Assembly (NCBI RefSeq): GCF_026262505.1
Contig: NC_067206.1
Coordinates: forward strand, 36,347,896-36,411,895
Direction of reading: 5' to 3'
Length of the DNA: 64,000 bases
Source: Trichomonas vaginalis G3
Taxonomy: Eukaryota; Parabasalia; Trichomonadida; Trichomonadidae
The first letter of the stretch is position 1. The number at the start of each line of letters is the position of its first letter. The position numbers and the translations under genes are program-made. Below, one piece after another: positions 20,118 to 30,615 of the stretch. The notes beneath the pieces are model-generated. The model was not told where the DNA came from. It was given only the letters and a program-made list of their open reading frames with translations, and did no database searches.

Positions 20118-20416
20118 ATATATAGAATTAATCATTATAGAGATCAACTGTCTTTTATTATTCATATTTTCTTTTATATAAATATTTATTATTTTTAATT
20201 CAAGAATAGAATATATTTAACTCATTTTTGCACACAATACAATACTATTATGTGGTTAAATTTCGAAATCAGACATAATCTCCAAATTTTTAAAATAAAT
20301 TTAAGCCAAAAATGTATAGTTTACCGAGAATATTTCTTTTATTCATTGATGCAAAGCGTTTTATTTATGTTTCATCATAAATTAGGAAAAAGTCTGTTTA
20401 TAAATTTTAGATAAAA

Positions 20417-22885
20417 ATGATTTTCTTCCTTATCCCTTTATTCAAATCACTTGAAAATTTCCCGGTATATCCTCAGCCTACATGCGCAACGAATTTCTCT
20501 TTCAACACATATACTTATGCATGCCAAGCCAAATGGATAAATCCTGCAAGCGCAGTCTACAATGCAGATACACAAGAATTTTCTTGCTCAGATAGTACAT
20601 ATGCTGTATTATTCGAAGATGGTGACCAAGTTTGTAAATCTGTTGATGACATTGATACAACTAAATATACAGAGATTACATTCCATAAGTTATACTACAA
20701 CAATGATCTTATAAGTGATTTTGCAGCAGGTGATATTAATACAACGTATTTAAGCAAATTAAAGATAAACTATGCGATTTGCAAATCAGTTCAATTACAA
20801 CCACACAGATCCTGCCAAGTAATTGCAAATTACTACGCATCAGTTGGATATAAAGAGACTGACAAAGCATACACAACATATACTAATCTATTTAACCCAA
20901 GTACAAAATCTGGTGGCCTTTATGGCTATTCTTATTGGCTTAGAGGTATCCCGTGGGTTTCATATCCATCATCTATTGGCCAAGTCGATGACAATGACCT
21001 TATATCGACAACTTTCGAATACAAAGACGTTCTTACTTTTATTTTAGCCAGGTATGATGAAGATGGTAATTTTATGGGTTACAAGAAGATGACAGATAAT
21101 TTCGTTTATTGTGGTGGAAACAACAACGTAACACAAATTTGGAGAGTTATTGGAAGTAATTATGAGAGTAAATGCAGTCTAAACATCACCGAAATGAACT
21201 ATCAAGACAACCATTACATGTATGAGCCATTCTTCCTTGATAATAACGTATTGAGACCTGTTCCAATTATGATTACAGGTCAATCAACGAATAGACCATA
21301 TCGTAGGTTCTTTATTACAGCAGATTATCTTTTAAACAATAAGATTAGATATGCTTCTTCAATCAAACTTACAATAACTTTAAAGGATGGATCAAAAGAT
21401 GAAATTTTACCTCCTTTATTTGAAATTAATTACACAACAGTACTCTCAACAACAACTTCAACTCATCCATTTGAGTTTTCAACCACCTATACTGAGACAT
21501 TTACGAAATTCTGGAGATCAGTTATTATTGTTTCGGCAGTTTTCGGTGCTCTTGCATTTGCATACTTCCTTTTCAAGGCTTTCACATATGTTCAACATTT
21601 CGGTGAAGATGGAATTGATGGAAATGTTATTCTTGGCATTTTTGGAGAAATTTTACATATTTCCGGCGTTTTATTGTTTTTCATCGTCTTCGTTTTCTCA
21701 TTCTACCTTCTCTGCTTCTTCAAATGGCAGAAAAGCCTCTTCATGTTTTTACCAGATATCAGCGATTTAAAGAACCTCACAATTATGCAATGGGTTGCAT
21801 TCGGATGTGTTGCTGTATCTGTTATAGTGAAGATTATCAAGACAGCTCGTACAGATGTCTTCTTAATTGACTGGGAAACACCTCGAGAGAAAGGTTTCCC
21901 TGTTTCTTCATGGAGAAGACTCATGATATCGAATGAGTGGGTCAGATTATTCACAATTAGATCATATAGTGTTCCTTTGACTTTAATAATTTTATTATTT
22001 ATTCTCACAGGTTTCAAGACAAACTTAATGGCCATGCCAATACCATATACATTATTAGTTGATCTCGGAATCCCATACAAAATCCTGATTTTCGCATATA
22101 CATCTTTCTTATGGCTATTATTCATGCTTGCCCAATGGATTTTTAACACTTTTATTAGATGGGGTATTCTAAGAAATCCATTCTGCAACTTCCTCGATCT
22201 TTGCGCCATGTCAAATTGTTCTGTAATTATAATGGTTTCAAATAGTTACGGATATTACTTACATGGCCGCTCAGTTCATGTACATGCTGATGAAAACATG
22301 ATTGCTCTTCATAACCAGTTAGCTTCTGAAGCGGAAGGCTCTGTTGGCTTAAGAGGTTTAGTTTCAGGAACAACCGACCAAGTATTTGAGATCTATTTAA
22401 CACAAGGATTCAGAGCCGCTTTCAGACAGACATACGATTCAGTTCAGAGTGTTGTAAGGCCACGAGCTCTTGCAGGAGAAAAGAACATCACATGGGCATC
22501 AGTTTCTCTTGAAGCTCTTCAATCTTATGACCATTTGAACCAGTTCTTACAGAAATTCATCAGCGATGAAACAAATTACGAAGTCAGACCAGCACCTTTC
22601 TCTCAACAAGCACTTGGAATTGCTCCAGCTGTTAAGGACAAGAGTGTCTTTTTAGTCGAAAGAGATATTTCTTTCAAGAATTCAATGCTTGCAGGAATTG
22701 AATGGACTTTAATGATATTTTATGTCCTTCTTTTCGCAGGAATTGAGTCAGAAACAAACTCTCCACCAATTGCTGCTTTCGTAACATTCCTTGTTGATCT
22801 TATTATTGTGAAATTGACAAGAAATCGCGGAAGATCTAATGCTGCTAAGAAATCTCTTATCGATAATAGATTTATTTTGTCATAA
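20417..22885 (+). CDS. TMEM67: Meckelin (TMEM67/MKS3)
   Basis: An 822-residue multi-pass membrane protein. The N-terminal ~350 residues are a Cys-containing extracellular region (QPTCATNFSFNTYTYACQAK), starting after a short hydrophobic leader. Several membrane segments follow (SVIIVSAVFGALAFAYFLF; ISGVLLFFIVFVFSFYLLCF; LTLIILLFILTGF). The signature meckelin blocks are RTDVFLIDWETPR, then MSNEWVRLFT-like ISNEWVRLFTIRSYS, FLDLCAMSNCSVIIMVS and GYYLHGRSVHVHADENM, with a later RGLVSGTTDQVFEI. Meckelin sits in the ciliary transition zone and gates membrane protein entry into cilia/flagella. It is shorter than animal meckelin (about 995), mainly in the Cys-rich region. The ATG at 20417 is well placed. 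Confidence 0.93.
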   Translation: MIFFLIPLFKSLENFPVYPQPTCATNFSFNTYTYACQAKWINPASAVYNADTQEFSCSDSTYAVLFEDGDQVCKSVDDIDTTKYTEITFHKLYYNNDLISDFAAGDINTTYLSKLKINYAICKSVQLQPHRSCQVIANYYASVGYKETDKAYTTYTNLFNPSTKSGGLYGYSYWLRGIPWVSYPSSIGQVDDNDLISTTFEYKDVLTFILARYDEDGNFMGYKKMTDNFVYCGGNNNVTQIWRVIGSNYESKCSLNITEMNYQDNHYMYEPFFLDNNVLRPVPIMITGQSTNRPYRRFFITADYLLNNKIRYASSIKLTITLKDGSKDEILPPLFEINYTTVLSTTTSTHPFEFSTTYTETFTKFWRSVIIVSAVFGALAFAYFLFKAFTYVQHFGEDGIDGNVILGIFGEILHISGVLLFFIVFVFSFYLLCFFKWQKSLFMFLPDISDLKNLTIMQWVAFGCVAVSVIVKIIKTARTDVFLIDWETPREKGFPVSSWRRLMISNEWVRLFTIRSYSVPLTLIILLFILTGFKTNLMAMPIPYTLLVDLGIPYKILIFAYTSFLWLLFMLAQWIFNTFIRWGILRNPFCNFLDLCAMSNCSVIIMVSNSYGYYLHGRSVHVHADENMIALHNQLASEAEGSVGLRGLVSGTTDQVFEIYLTQGFRAAFRQTYDSVQSVVRPRALAGEKNITWASVSLEALQSYDHLNQFLQKFISDETNYEVRPAPFSQQALGIAPAVKDKSVFLVERDISFKNSMLAGIEWTLMIFYVLLFAGIESETNSPPIAAFVTFLVDLIIVKLTRNRGRSNAAKKSLIDNRFILS

Positions 22886-23046
22886 TTATTGTAATTATTG
22901 TAAAAACTAACTTTTAACTTGTTATTTTAAAATCAAATTGATTTTTATATTATTTTTTGTTTTAGTTTGAGATCATATCATATACATAACTTTAATAACT
23001 GTTGTTAGTAACGACTATTTAAACTCTTTATTGTTCAGTTCAAGAT

Positions 23047-25653
23047 ATGGCTGATAATGTGAAGTATCTAGAATTCTTCGAAAATAACAAGGACAATCCT
23101 GATGCTCTAGAGAAGTTTATAGGACTATCAGCTCTTATCCATGTATCTCCAGCTCGAAGAACTCCGATTTTACAACAAATTGAACGTGCAAAAAATAAAG
23201 AAGGAAAGATTACAAAAGCATGGGATAAATTCGAGCAAAGAAATAAAGGAAAATCAGAATCTGAAGCATTATATCAAATAATTCAACTCGGTTTAGAAAA
23301 TAATAATTATTTAGAACGAGTCATCAATTTGATGGCATATCTTATATCAATTCCTCAATTACGTTTATTTACGCAGCCTTTACTTGAAGAAACTAATTTT
23401 ATTAACGCAATTCCTTTAGATCATCCTCTTATTAGCATTTTTGATTACTTTTTATCATATCAATATCAGTTTGATAAAGGTGTTTTAACATATAAAGAGG
23501 CAACAAGTGAATATAACAAGTTTATCATCAATTTTCAAGATGAAATCAACAAAATTGATCCGAATTTACCACTTTCTAAAGCGTCAATCAACGAATTACA
23601 GTCGTATTCATACATATACGGAGTTTTATCTGAAGTTCCGAAAGAATTAATTGCCAAAATTTTAAATATCTTGAATATTACTCCTTCTAACGATTCCAAT
23701 CATAATTTATATTCAATATCAAGAGCTCTACAACCACCACAAGATTCTCAAGAAAAAATTCCATCACATATCCTTCCAATTCGTTCTCCACCAGATATTG
23801 TATATCCGCAGTTCACAAAGTATGCATTATCAATGACAGATGCTACATTACAAGTATTTCTTCAAAAAAGGTACAATTTCGCGAATAATTTGATGGATTT
23901 ACTAAAAAATGTTTTAGAAGCATTGAATCCGAACAATGAGGTTCGATTTCATCGAAATGCAGTACCTCTTAGAATTCCTTCCATCCAAACATCGAATTCA
24001 AAGAAAACAGGAATAATAATAAATCTTGCACTTGATCCAACGTTTTTACAATGGGATATACAAGGTTTTTCAGAAGGAGAGATCATTTATCTGCTAAATG
24101 TTATCGATTCCTTTGAAAATGAAGAAAATAATATTTTATGTGTTGGATGCATCGTCAAAAATGTACTTGCGAACCATACATTGCAAGTCAAAGTCGATGC
24201 AGATGATGTTCCGTCGAGAAACTACAATGCTGTCGTTAAATTACCTTTGTATCTAAATAGAGACGGTCAAAAACTCCTGGAGCTGGCCAACTGCATCAAC
24301 ATTGAGAACATCCCAAAGAAAGTTCTTGACAGCTTCATTGGCTTCAAGAATTCTCAAGGTCCTGGCATATCATTAATTGAATATCCATTTGGAACGACTT
24401 GCATCGACCATGCGGCCCGTTTTGTTACAGAGAACTTTGTTTACGGAGAGAAGACACTCGTTATTTGTCCGAATACCCAAATAATTGACAATTTTTTGAG
24501 AAAAATGAAAAATTTCGAAAAAAATCTAATTCCTTCTTTTTATTATTTAAGACTCGACATGTCTCCTGAAATCAGCTTCCAAGTAGCCGTGAGAACAAAG
24601 GACCAGATCCTCCAGACACTAATAGATAGCGGAATTGACAAAGCTTGGTGCCAAAGTTGTTTAACTGCAATTAATTTTCTAAAAAGTGACAACAAAATTG
24701 ACAAAACGGTTATTGATTGTTTGGAGCAATTACGGCCATTGGAATATCTTGGAAGTGTTGATAAATGTGTTGATTACCTCAAGAAGAACGTTGCACAGAT
24801 AGTTTTTCAACTTTCAACGCAAGAATTGAAATTTGAGAATATTAAGTTCAAAAACTTAGTTGTTTTGGATAATTTCTTGGTCCAAGATTCAGATATTATC
24901 AGAATATTAACAAGTTGTAAGCCAGAAGTTGTTAAATTTTATGGACAAAAATCATCTGAAGAATTTAATAAATTTTTCAATTTAGATCCGGCCTTTAGAA
25001 GAATGATAACATCTAGTACATATAACAAAGAGTTTTATTCGATAATTGACCAAAAAGACTCGAATATTATTAATTTTATCCAGAAATTTAACCAAAACTC
25101 CGAAATCCATGAACCAATAACTATCCCTGTTATTGTCAATCCATGTCATTACTTCGAAACCTCTTCCCAAGAGGAATCCATTGAAATTTCAATTGCAAGT
25201 GCATTTTTCTTGAGAATGACGGGATTAAATCCATCAGAAATACTGATTGTTGTTCCTAATGATGAGATATGTGCGATTGCTGTTGATTTGATGAAGAAAA
25301 GAGCAAGTTGGAATCCGAATCTTTTGTTGATGAAAGAAAGGATTGTTGCAATCAACAAAATAATACAAGAGAACTTGGACGCGTTTGCTATTTGCGGAGA
25401 TTTGTCTTTCCAGGGATTTTCAGATATTAATGAAATTTCTCTTTTCTTGGCTGACAGAGCAACAGGAATTCTCTTGTTGTCTGGTCCAAAATTCGATGGA
25501 AATATGATGGAGAATGTAAATGACTTGAAAATCGCTTTCGGAGAAAAATTTGGAAAAATTTTCGAAAAAGGAGAAAGAAATGTTTTTGATGTTTTATCAT
25601 CAGAGATGTTTTTGCAGTTGGTCTATCATATGCAATGCCAAATTGCCCAATAG
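23047..25653 (+). CDS. Degenerate Aquarius-like superfamily 1 helicase
   Basis: 868 residues. The N-terminal ~270 residues are helical. Then comes a beta-rich region (PLRIPSIQTSNSKKTGIIIN). The block at about residues 438-470 reads GPGISLIEYPFGTTCIDHAA then TLVICPNTQIIDNFLRKM, which aligns in layout with the Aquarius (intron-binding protein) Walker A motif GPPGTGKT and the LIVTHSNQALNQLFEKI stretch. Here the P-loop Lys/Thr is gone. NLVVLDNFLVQDSD takes the place of the DEAAQ box, and ISLFLADRATGILLLSGPKF resembles the last helicase motif (LxVAxSRAxxGL). Aquarius belongs to the spliceosomal intron-binding complex. The frame is intact, so a helicase-dead scaffold is more likely than decay. The link rests on order and spacing, not on strong identity. 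Confidence 0.45.
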   Translation: MADNVKYLEFFENNKDNPDALEKFIGLSALIHVSPARRTPILQQIERAKNKEGKITKAWDKFEQRNKGKSESEALYQIIQLGLENNNYLERVINLMAYLISIPQLRLFTQPLLEETNFINAIPLDHPLISIFDYFLSYQYQFDKGVLTYKEATSEYNKFIINFQDEINKIDPNLPLSKASINELQSYSYIYGVLSEVPKELIAKILNILNITPSNDSNHNLYSISRALQPPQDSQEKIPSHILPIRSPPDIVYPQFTKYALSMTDATLQVFLQKRYNFANNLMDLLKNVLEALNPNNEVRFHRNAVPLRIPSIQTSNSKKTGIIINLALDPTFLQWDIQGFSEGEIIYLLNVIDSFENEENNILCVGCIVKNVLANHTLQVKVDADDVPSRNYNAVVKLPLYLNRDGQKLLELANCINIENIPKKVLDSFIGFKNSQGPGISLIEYPFGTTCIDHAARFVTENFVYGEKTLVICPNTQIIDNFLRKMKNFEKNLIPSFYYLRLDMSPEISFQVAVRTKDQILQTLIDSGIDKAWCQSCLTAINFLKSDNKIDKTVIDCLEQLRPLEYLGSVDKCVDYLKKNVAQIVFQLSTQELKFENIKFKNLVVLDNFLVQDSDIIRILTSCKPEVVKFYGQKSSEEFNKFFNLDPAFRRMITSSTYNKEFYSIIDQKDSNIINFIQKFNQNSEIHEPITIPVIVNPCHYFETSSQEESIEISIASAFFLRMTGLNPSEILIVVPNDEICAIAVDLMKKRASWNPNLLLMKERIVAINKIIQENLDAFAICGDLSFQGFSDINEISLFLADRATGILLLSGPKFDGNMMENVNDLKIAFGEKFGKIFEKGERNVFDVLSSEMFLQLVYHMQCQIAQ

Positions 25654-26356
25654 CTGCTTTATATTAATGTATATTTTTTTAAATAAATATAGATTTGTTT
25701 TACTAAAAAAAATTGATAAAAAAAATTTTTTAATTGCTTGCAAACATTCAAAATTTGAGAACTTTTAAACAAATCTATTTTGAGCCTATGTTTCTTTGAT
25801 AATTGTAATCTTCAGGACATTGATGGTATTCCAGACTCAAAATTTGGTTGATTCAAATTGGATTTTGGGAAAGATTAAACCCATTATCCTATATTTATCG
25901 TTTTTCTGCTTCAATATTGAGTGAACCTCAATCAAAATTTTGAATAAGAGATCTTACGAAGGAAAAGGAGTTTGAAGAAAAATGTTTCTAATTTGTCTGT
26001 ATGGAAACAAAGTCCAAAATGGAAACATTTTTTTATATAATAACTTGAGATGTAAAATGAGTACGTTGCATGTGAATGCGTCAAAAAGTTTGGAAATGAA
26101 TTTCAAACAGCTTGGTGACGACTTTTTCAACTTTTTAATATGTAGAATCTTTTTAGCCTTTATCTCAATCTGCAGTGTTTTTATTAGCTTTGATACTTTG
26201 TTATCTTATTTTTATTAGATCCTAAAACGAATTTTTAATTTGAACTTTGGTATCAAAAAAAGTGCTTAAATTCTTTTATGGAATGACTGCTCTTCAATAT
26301 GCAGTTAAGATTAAAAAAAATAAAATTATGGGGAAAAATATGTTTTTAAAGTAAGT
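25654..26356. other. Intergenic stretch with a short ankyrin remnant
   Basis: Mostly AT-rich. Near 26275-26325 the plus strand reads YGMTALQYAVKIKKNK, a piece of an ankyrin unit (TALxYA), without a frame on either side. A 78-codon open frame at 25982-26218 is AT-driven and I do not support it as a gene. Confidence 0.4.
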
Positions 26357-26869
26357 TTACTGTTGATTCTGTGAATTTTCTTGCTGTATTTGTGGAGCTT
26401 GTGGAACTTTTCCATTTGCTTGACGCCATTCGCAGAAAGCTTTGTACTTCATCGCATTGACGCGTTTCTTCTTGAAAGAGTTTTCCCACGATTTGAACTG
26501 GGCGAACTCATCAATAGGAATCTCAACTACTTGATCGGATTCGTATTTGAAATGAGACCTCTTGTCTTTCCTATTATTCTTGCTTCTCTTATCTTGATTC
26601 CTGCGGAGTTTCTCCTCCTTACTACGAAGCTCTTCTTCAAGCTTCTTCAGCTTTTCCTCTCTGTCCTTAAGACGTTCTTCTTCTGGGAGATTGTTAATGG
26701 ATTCTTCGCGTTGTTCGAGAACAAAGTTCTTCTCTTCGACTTCATGATTGAGTATTTCCTTTTTCTGATCTTCAATCTCATCTTCAACAGGCATGACGGG
26801 TCTCCAGTCTACTGGTGGGAAGTCTTGAGTATTTGGTAATTTCATTGGTTCAGGAGCTGTCTGAGACAT
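26357..26869 (-). CDS. Charged coiled-coil protein, function unknown
   Basis: I choose ATG 26869 (MSQTAPEPMKLPNTQDFPPV), giving 170 residues. A TCACA initiator-like site lies at 26877-26881 on the minus strand, only 7 nt upstream, whereas the frame's first ATG at 26905 would put the initiator inside the gene. A Pro-rich N-terminus is followed by a long Glu/Lys coiled coil (residues ~30-100, LKDREEKLKKLEEELRSKEE), a basic stretch, FKSWENSFKKKRVNAMKYKA and a Gln-rich tail. I recognise no family. Confidence 0.6.
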   Translation of the reverse strand: MSQTAPEPMKLPNTQDFPPVDWRPVMPVEDEIEDQKKEILNHEVEEKNFVLEQREESINNLPEEERLKDREEKLKKLEEELRSKEEKLRRNQDKRSKNNRKDKRSHFKYESDQVVEIPIDEFAQFKSWENSFKKKRVNAMKYKAFCEWRQANGKVPQAPQIQQENSQNQQ

Positions 26870-26876
26870 GAATAAA

Positions 26877-26881
26877 TGTGA
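26877..26881 (-). promoter_or_regulatory. Initiator-like TCACA before the coiled-coil gene
   Basis: Minus strand ...CCACTTCACATTTATTCATG. It fits the trichomonad TCAYW initiator, and the short distance to ATG is typical; it decides the start of the gene at 26357-26869. Confidence 0.5.
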
Positions 26882-26905
26882 AGTGGAGTAAAATCCACCG
26901 AACAA

Positions 26906-27460
26906 TCACTTGCCTATAAAAAATCGTTGATAGAGCTCAGAAATAAATCTGAAATTTTTTTATAAATTCGGATCATTTTCGTACAATTCATATCGTCGTA
27001 GACAAAATTTTTATATAAATGTTCATTATATGAAATATAAAACATATATGAATAAATTTCGATTTGAATAAGAATCGATAAAAATCGTTTATATTCTTCA
27101 CATCAAACTTCGGTGAAATTAAAGATTGAGAATTAAAATAGCATATCATATTCATGTATAAAATCATGTATTTTAGACAAAAATTTTACAAATTTATGTA
27201 TGATTTCAAACGAAATTCGAAATTTCACATCCAAAGTTTGAGACATATTTGTTTACACATTACAATCGCTAACAGTGTTTGGGTAACCTTCACTATATTC
27301 GAAATTGATGCCATGAAAATTTTTTTAAAAAAATCCGAAATTACCCATACAAGGAATGAGATATGAGTTTTCGTATTTAAATCACTAATAAAATGCAATT
27401 AAATTCATTTTAAGCTTTAGATACAGCATTCAATACACTATTAGAAAATAAAAATAATAA
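26906..27460. other. Intergenic stretch, nothing recognised
   Basis: AT-rich DNA with no credible gene. A 70-codon plus-strand frame at 27154-27366 has no protein-like pattern. Confidence 0.5.
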
Positions 27461-27960
27461 TCACATATCCTTAGTGTATTGATTCAAAACAAGCTTGACT
27501 GCTTCTGGCTTTTCAACCTTTATATCATCAGGCTTGAATGTGAAGAAACTTGGTTTCTTCTCATCAGCCTTTCCATTAATTTCGATTATTACATTTACAT
27601 CTTCCAAATGAGTTTGGAATTGCTTCAAATCAAGTGGATGCATTGCTTCTCTACTTGCCAGACTATTGCTTTAGCTGTTGCATCATCTATCTCTCTGTAA
27701 TCGTGAATAATGAAATACATGTTTCTTCTTTGTCCGAAATCGCAGTCTCCACAAGACATTTCCAATGCGAACAAAATCAAGAATCACTTTCTTAAAACTC
27801 TCATTGTTCCTTCGTACTGTTTCTGCTTGAGGAAGCTGTACATCTCGTTGAAGAACAATGGTGCATGCTTTGTCATCAAAAGAGGAAAAACTCTTTCTGT
27901 TGAATACAAATCAAAAATTTATTGTACAGAATTTGAGATGAAGTCTCAATTTCGTGTAAT
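27461..27960 (-). pseudogene. Decayed gene of unknown family
   Basis: Protein-like pieces lie in different minus-strand frames: FFNEMYSFLKQKQYEGTMRV near 27850, VILDFVRIGNVLWRLRF near 27790, MSCGDCDFGQRRNMYFIIHD near 27735 and DVNVIIEINGKADEKKPSFF near 27560, ending KLVLNQYTKDM-stop at 27461. The changes of frame indicate at least two indels. I recognise no family; the Cys pair and basic patch are the only landmarks. An antisense plus-strand frame at 27710-27970 is probably its shadow. Confidence 0.4.
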
Positions 27961-28171
27961 AAATTTTTGATTTTCTTCATTCATAAAAATAGAAAACAAA
28001 GCTGTTATATGCAGCTGAATGGCCTTGAAAATCAAGATAGAAGTGAGTTGCTCGTTTCTTTTGTAAAGTTTCGATTAACTCTAACAAATATGATTTTTGA
28101 AATCGCAATTTCATTTTCATAATGACGCACTTGACATATATCATTGTACAATCTGCTGAAAACAAAATATT

Positions 28172-30172
28172 GAATTCTCTTTATACTATATTGCATGGGA
28201 TAAAGTTGATGAACTGAAAACCAAGTTTCCAAACCTTGCTAATGATCTTAAAAGCAAATTCCCAAATTATGATGCTAACAAAGAAATTTATTTTATGACT
28301 CCTCTTGATTGTGCAATTAAATACGGATCAGAATTGTGTTTCAATTACTTGAGAAACATGGGAACTAAGTATACTGGAGAATCATCAGTATTTGCTGTTC
28401 AAGGTGGAAATAAAAACATTTTTATGCAAATGATAGATGATGGTCAAACATTTGATAAGTTGATCAACACAGCATTGGATTATCGACGCTACGAAATTGC
28501 AGAGTATCTTAAATCGAATTTTGGACAAATTCCTAATTCAATTGCAGAATGCATGTATTTCGGAAATTTTGATATTGCATCTTATTTACTTTCTAATGGA
28601 TCAGATATCAATAAATTTTACAACTTTTTTCTTTTCATATCTTTCATTGTTTTACGAAATTCTCTTTCTTATTATGTTGATTGTTTTTTAATATCATTCT
28701 TTTTCTCTTCAAATTTATCAATGATTTAAGACATTCTCTTTCTTTTCATATCTATCATTGTTTTAAAACATTCTCTTTATTTATATTTTCTCTGACATAT
28801 CATGTAAATCATTGCTTTATGGCATTTGTTTTCTTTTTATTTCTATCATTGATTTATACATTTCTCTATATTTTAATCTCATTCTCTGTGATATTCAATT
28901 TAATATTGATGAATGTCCTCTAAGTATTGCAATCAAAACAAAATCAATTGATATTATTCGATTCTTAGTTGAACGTGGTGCAAATGTTAATATTGACCTT
29001 CTTCTCTTTATTTCTATGTCTATTAATGTTTTATAGAGTAATCTTTTTAATCATATTTCCCATTGTTTTATACAATTCTCTTTCTTTTTATATCTATTTT
29101 TGTTGTATGCAATTCTATTTCTGATTATATCTATCATTGTATTGTGTGATTTTCCTTCAAGCTATGTCAGTCATCGTTTTATAAAATTCTTTGATGCTTA
29201 ATATTTGTTATTATTTAATATAGTTGTTTTTCTCTTAATATTTATTTTTGTTTAATCGTGTAAATTTCATTTTCATATCTTTTGTCATTTTAAGGAATTC
29301 TTCATTTTTCAGTCTCCTTCACTCTTTTATGTCATTACTTTTCTTTTCATATCAATCATTATTTTATACAATTCTCTTTCTTTAAATATTCATCATTATT
29401 TTCATACCATTATCTTGCCTATCATATTTCTTATTGCTTTATATGGTTCTCTTTCTTTTCAGATTTATTATTGTTTTATGCAATCCTCTTTCGTTTAATA
29501 TAATTCTATTTTATTATTAATGAATCCCTTCTTAATGTTGCAATTAAATTGAATTCAATAGAAATTGTTCGTTTATTAGTTGAACATGGTGCAGTTGTCA
29601 ACAATAAAAGTCTTCTCTTTCTTACCATATTGATTATTGTATTATAGAATTCCTTTTAGTTCCATTTCTAACATTGGTTTATTTAATTCTTTTTATTCCC
29701 ATATCTATTTTATTAATGAATACCCTCTTAATGCTGCTATCAAATTGAATTCAATTGAAATGGTTCGATTCTTGGTTGAGCATGGTGCTGATGTTAATAT
29801 GAAACGCCTTCTCATTCTTTATATCTTTATCTTTGCTTTATTTTAACCTTCACTTTCATATCATATAAATCATTGTATTATTTAATTGTTATTCTTTTCA
29901 TATCAATAAATATTTTTATGAAGTTCTCTTTCTTTATGTATTAACCATTATTTTATTCAATACTCCATCTCTTTATATTGATCATTATTTTATGGTATTC
30001 TCTTTTATTTTGTATTAATCATTGTTTGATAAAATTATCTTAATATCCATGCATATCATTATTTTATGGAATTCTTTAGATATTAATGAATGCCCTCTCG
30101 GCCTTGCAAAGGAAATTAATTCACATGAAATCGTTAATTTCTTGGTTCAACATGGTGCAAAGATTGTCAACT
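28172..30172 (+). pseudogene. 5'-truncated DUF3447/ankyrin locus with the same interposed arrays
   Basis: The frame starts abruptly near 28172 with SLYYIAWDKVDELK, continues MTPLDCAIKYGSELC and ASYLLSNGSDINK, and enters an array at about 28617. This is the same break point as in the minus-strand locus at 10875-11813, whose leader region is absent here. Further ankyrin units follow at about 28900-29000 (LSIAIKTKSIDIIRFLVERG), 29518-29612 (LLNVAIKLNSIEIVRLLVEH), 29712-29805 (PLNAAIKLNSIEMVRFLVEH) and 30077-30172 (PLGLAKEINSHEIVNFLVQH then AKIVN-stop). Arrays of TTCTCTTTCTTTTCATATC-type repeats separate them. A second paralogue, with the same architecture and opposite orientation, lies about 17 kb away. 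Confidence 0.65.
28617..30076 (+). repeat. Minisatellite-like arrays between ankyrin units
   Basis: Arrays at about 28617-28899, 29003-29517, 29613-29711 and 29806-30076 repeat TTCTTTTCATATCTATCATT with TGTTTTA-rich linkers about every 36-45 bp. Each starts right after the ...GA-V-N end of an ankyrin unit and stops just before (D)INECPL of the next. Confidence 0.7.
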
Positions 30173-30615
30173 GAATTTTTTTTTCTTATTGTATGATTCT
30201 GAACTGAAAATGGAAATAGAATCCATACATTAATTAAGAATAAACAATTATTTTGAAACACGATTTCATCAATTTATTCATGAGTCCAACCATTTAGATC
30301 TTATTTTTAAAATTATGTGTTTAGTTTCTTCCACTCAAAAATAGTAAGGAAAAATACATGTATTATCTTTAGTTTAGTGTTGAATAATTAAAGAAATACC
30401 AATTAATAATAAATAATAAAGATACAAATTGTCTTACAATCACCAAACTTTTAGATGAGGATTATAAACGAGAATAATAAAAGAAGTTAATGATGATAAT
30501 AGAAAGTACAATAATATAGTTTAAATAAACATTAAATATCACAATTTATACATAAAAAAATAGAATAGAATAGCCTTTTGATTAATAAAGCTAATAGTAA
30601 AATTGGAAGGTAAAC
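30173..30615. other. Intergenic stretch, nothing recognised
   Basis: AT-rich, no protein-like frame or clear repeat. It separates convergent loci (plus-strand ankyrin locus, minus-strand coiled-coil gene). Confidence 0.5.

Noticed and set aside
25982-26218. 78-codon plus-strand frame as a membrane protein
   Set aside because: Hydrophobicity is explained by T-rich DNA; no initiator or family pattern.
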